This document shows, in pieces, positions 62,493-64,000 of a stretch of 64,000 nucleotides of DNA. The first letter of the stretch is position 1. Each line of letters begins with the position of its first letter. The translations under genes were made by a program, and so were the position numbers. A model generated the notes under the pieces. The model saw only the letters and a program-made list of their open reading frames with translations. It did no database searches and was not told the DNA's origin. Origin of the DNA: Microvirga puerhi (GTDB taxonomy: Bacteria > Pseudomonadota > Alphaproteobacteria > Rhizobiales > Beijerinckiaceae); contig NZ_JAIRBM010000009.1 in NCBI RefSeq assembly GCF_020089865.1, forward strand, positions 152,329 to 216,328. Direction: 5' to 3'.

Positions 62493-63476
62493 TCAGGCCT
62501 TCAGGAGGCCTGCCTCCTTGTAGAATTTTGCGGCACCCGGATGAATTGGGATACCCGCACCGTCGAGAGCCGTTTCCTTGCGGATGAACTTGCCCTTCGC
62601 GTGGCCGGCATCGAGCGTCGCGCGCGTCTTATCGCTCCAGAGATTCTTTGCCACCTCATAGACGACATTGTCAGGGACTTTCGCGGAGGTGATCCACTGC
62701 GCACCCACGGCCAGGGTCTTCGCCGCGCCGACATTCTTGTAGGTATTTGCCGGGATCTCATCGACGGAGAAGAAGCTGTATTGTTTGATCAGCGCATCCG
62801 CTTCGGCACCTGCGAGCGGCACGATATCGATACCGCCGCCGGTGGCGGCCAGTTCTGTGATCGCGCTCGTTGGATAGCCCCCGACGAAGAAGAAGGCATC
62901 CATGCCCCCATCCCGCATCTTCTCTGCCGCCTGGTTCGGCTTCAGGAAGTCGGCCTTGATGTCGCTTTCCTTGATACCCCAGGCGCCAAGGATGATCCGG
63001 GCATCGACAAGGGTTCCGGATCCTGGCTCGTCGAGCGACACGCGTTTGCCTTTCAGATCCGCGACGGACTTGATGTTTGCTGCCTTTGCCGCGACGAGAT
63101 GAATGCTTTCGGGATAAAGATTGGCGAGCAGGCGAAGATCCTCGAGCTTGCCCTTGCCCTCGAAGAGGCCGGTGCCTGTGTGCGCCCAGTAGGCGACATC
63201 CGCCTGGCTGAAGCCGGACTCGAGAGCTCCCGACGCAATGGAATTGATGTTGGCGACCGAGCCGTTGGAAGCCTGCGCCGTCAGGACGAGCTGGGGAGGA
63301 TTGGAGATCGCATTGGCGAGGAGACCGCCGACAGGGTAGTAGGTTCCTGCCGTCCCGCCGGTTCCAATCCGAAAGAAGGCCGGCATCTGTGCGAAAGCGC
63401 TGCGCCCCAGCAGAGCGCCGGCACCAATGCCGAGACCGAGCTTGGCCAGATGGCGACGGGTGATGGTTGTGGACAT
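62493..63476 (-). CDS. TAXI-family TRAP solute-binding protein (system 2)
   Basis: A 327-residue exported protein with a Tat-like signal (TRRHLAKLGLGIGAGALL). The TAXI hallmark IGTGGTAGTYYPVGGLLANAI follows near residue 38. LKGKRVSLDEPGSGTLVDARIIL matches system 1 (LKGKRLSVGAPKSG). The C-terminal PIHPGAAKFYKEAGL also matches. It is the first gene of the TAXI, permease, eda operon. The start at 63476 (MSTTITRRH) is preferred over 63494 for its ribosome site (GGGGAGA) and Tat motif placement. Confidence 0.93.
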   Translation of the reverse strand: MSTTITRRHLAKLGLGIGAGALLGRSAFAQMPAFFRIGTGGTAGTYYPVGGLLANAISNPPQLVLTAQASNGSVANINSIASGALESGFSQADVAYWAHTGTGLFEGKGKLEDLRLLANLYPESIHLVAAKAANIKSVADLKGKRVSLDEPGSGTLVDARIILGAWGIKESDIKADFLKPNQAAEKMRDGGMDAFFFVGGYPTSAITELAATGGGIDIVPLAGAEADALIKQYSFFSVDEIPANTYKNVGAAKTLAVGAQWITSAKVPDNVVYEVAKNLWSDKTRATLDAGHAKGKFIRKETALDGAGIPIHPGAAKFYKEAGLLKA

Positions 63477-63873
63477 TCTGATCTCCCCAATCAACAGAAG
63501 GGCCGCTCCTGGCGGCCTGGGAAATCAGTCTAACGAAATTTCAATAGTCGTCTATGAAGCGCCTGAAATTGCTCTGGATAGGATAGTATGCTGCCCGTCA
63601 CTCATTCCTAGCGGGATACGGGCGCCGCAAGCGTCGTTTGCTTGAGAGTGCGTCGTGTCGTTTGGTTGGTCGTCTGAGGCGGTACCGTGACGACGCGGTT
63701 GAGGCTGAAGCATTGGAGGCTTTGGCGCAGGATGGGGTTGTGTCGGCGGCGCCGGTGGTGGTGCCGTTCCGGATCGGGTTTGGCGGTCTTGTGGGTCCGC
63801 GCCCGATGTGTGCGCCGGCGATGTGAGACGCGCTCGGCCAGCGTCTTTGATGTGCGCGTTTTCCCGAACAATC
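63477..63873. other. Intergenic region between TAXI system 2 and the tRNA
   Basis: This 397-bp stretch has no convincing gene. A GGCCGC/GCGGCC hairpin at 63501-63517 lies in the 5' leader of the binding-protein mRNA. From about 63630 to 63830 the + strand is markedly G/T-rich (GGTTGGTCGT, GGGGTTGTGTCGG) and holds a 62-codon open frame with unusual composition. No rRNA or tRNA fragment was recognised in it. Confidence 0.4.
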
Positions 63874-63906
63874 AAAACCCCCCGCACTCATCATGCGGGG
63901 GGTTTT
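63874..63906 (-). terminator. Intrinsic terminator downstream of tRNA-fMet
   Basis: Stem CCCCCCGCA (63878-63886) with TGCGGGGGG (63894-63902), loop 7 nt. On the minus strand it is followed by TTTTGATT; on the + strand by TTTTTT. It starts 7 nt past the tRNA 3' end and may serve both directions. Confidence 0.85.
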
Positions 63907-63912
63907 TTGTCT

Positions 63913-63989
<77 letters not shown>

Positions 63990-64000
63990 GCAAGGGCTTG

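Overview
The window is a high-GC alphaproteobacterial chromosome segment, most likely from a Hyphomicrobiales (Rhizobiales) genus close to Microvirga or Methylobacterium. That placement is an inference. It rests on two TAXI-type TRAP transporters with fused permeases, an HWE-family sensor kinase, homospermidine synthase beside ornithine decarboxylase, two OpgG-type glucan proteins, a fused indolepyruvate oxidoreductase and rhizobial-type intergenic repeats. No insertion sequence, prophage or CRISPR array was found. Almost all DNA is ordinary chromosomal coding sequence.

Layout, 1-31 kb. The window opens in the 3' end of gltB, followed by gltD. A block of envelope and housekeeping genes follows: an SGNH/DUF459 protein, an MltB-like transglycosylase, galU, the arabinose-5-phosphate isomerase gene, an NfeD/SPFH pair, a chemotaxis receptor, hemH, an HWE kinase, a periplasmic 5'-nucleotidase, a type II NADH dehydrogenase, ung and a MarR-GNAT fusion. 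Next come the 1166-residue indolepyruvate oxidoreductase and a ZevA/ZevB-like metal transport pair, which diverge around a 21-bp palindrome. A gamma-glutamyltransferase-like gene and the first TAXI-TRAP operon (SBP, fused permease, DUF1850) complete this part.

Layout, 31-48 kb. Two OpgG-like genes flank a zinc locus and a polyamine locus. The zinc locus holds an unannotated 53-residue His-rich membrane microprotein, znuC/znuB, an AztC-like binding protein and a CobW-family GTPase. A WD40 protein and several small unknown genes follow. A 7+7 palindrome lies just upstream of the microprotein. The polyamine locus is ornithine decarboxylase, a GNAT acetyltransferase and homospermidine synthase, with a long untranslated leader. 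A NitT/TauT-like ABC transporter, a MarR regulator and a TfoX-C protein follow.

Layout, 48-64 kb. This is the most unusual part. Five consecutive AraC-family regulator genes (349-355 aa each) lie head to tail, every junction overlapping by 4 nt (ATGA). Their DNA-binding domains are near-identical and their N-terminal sensor domains are diverged. Around them are genes expected for sugar-acid catabolism: a D-2-hydroxyacid dehydrogenase, an SDR dehydrogenase, an IlvD/Edd-type dehydratase, a KDPG-type aldolase and a second TAXI-TRAP transporter. The proposal that the regulators control these genes is an inference from proximity. The window ends in an initiator tRNA-Met on the minus strand, which in this group commonly trails an rRNA operon; one may lie just beyond the right edge.
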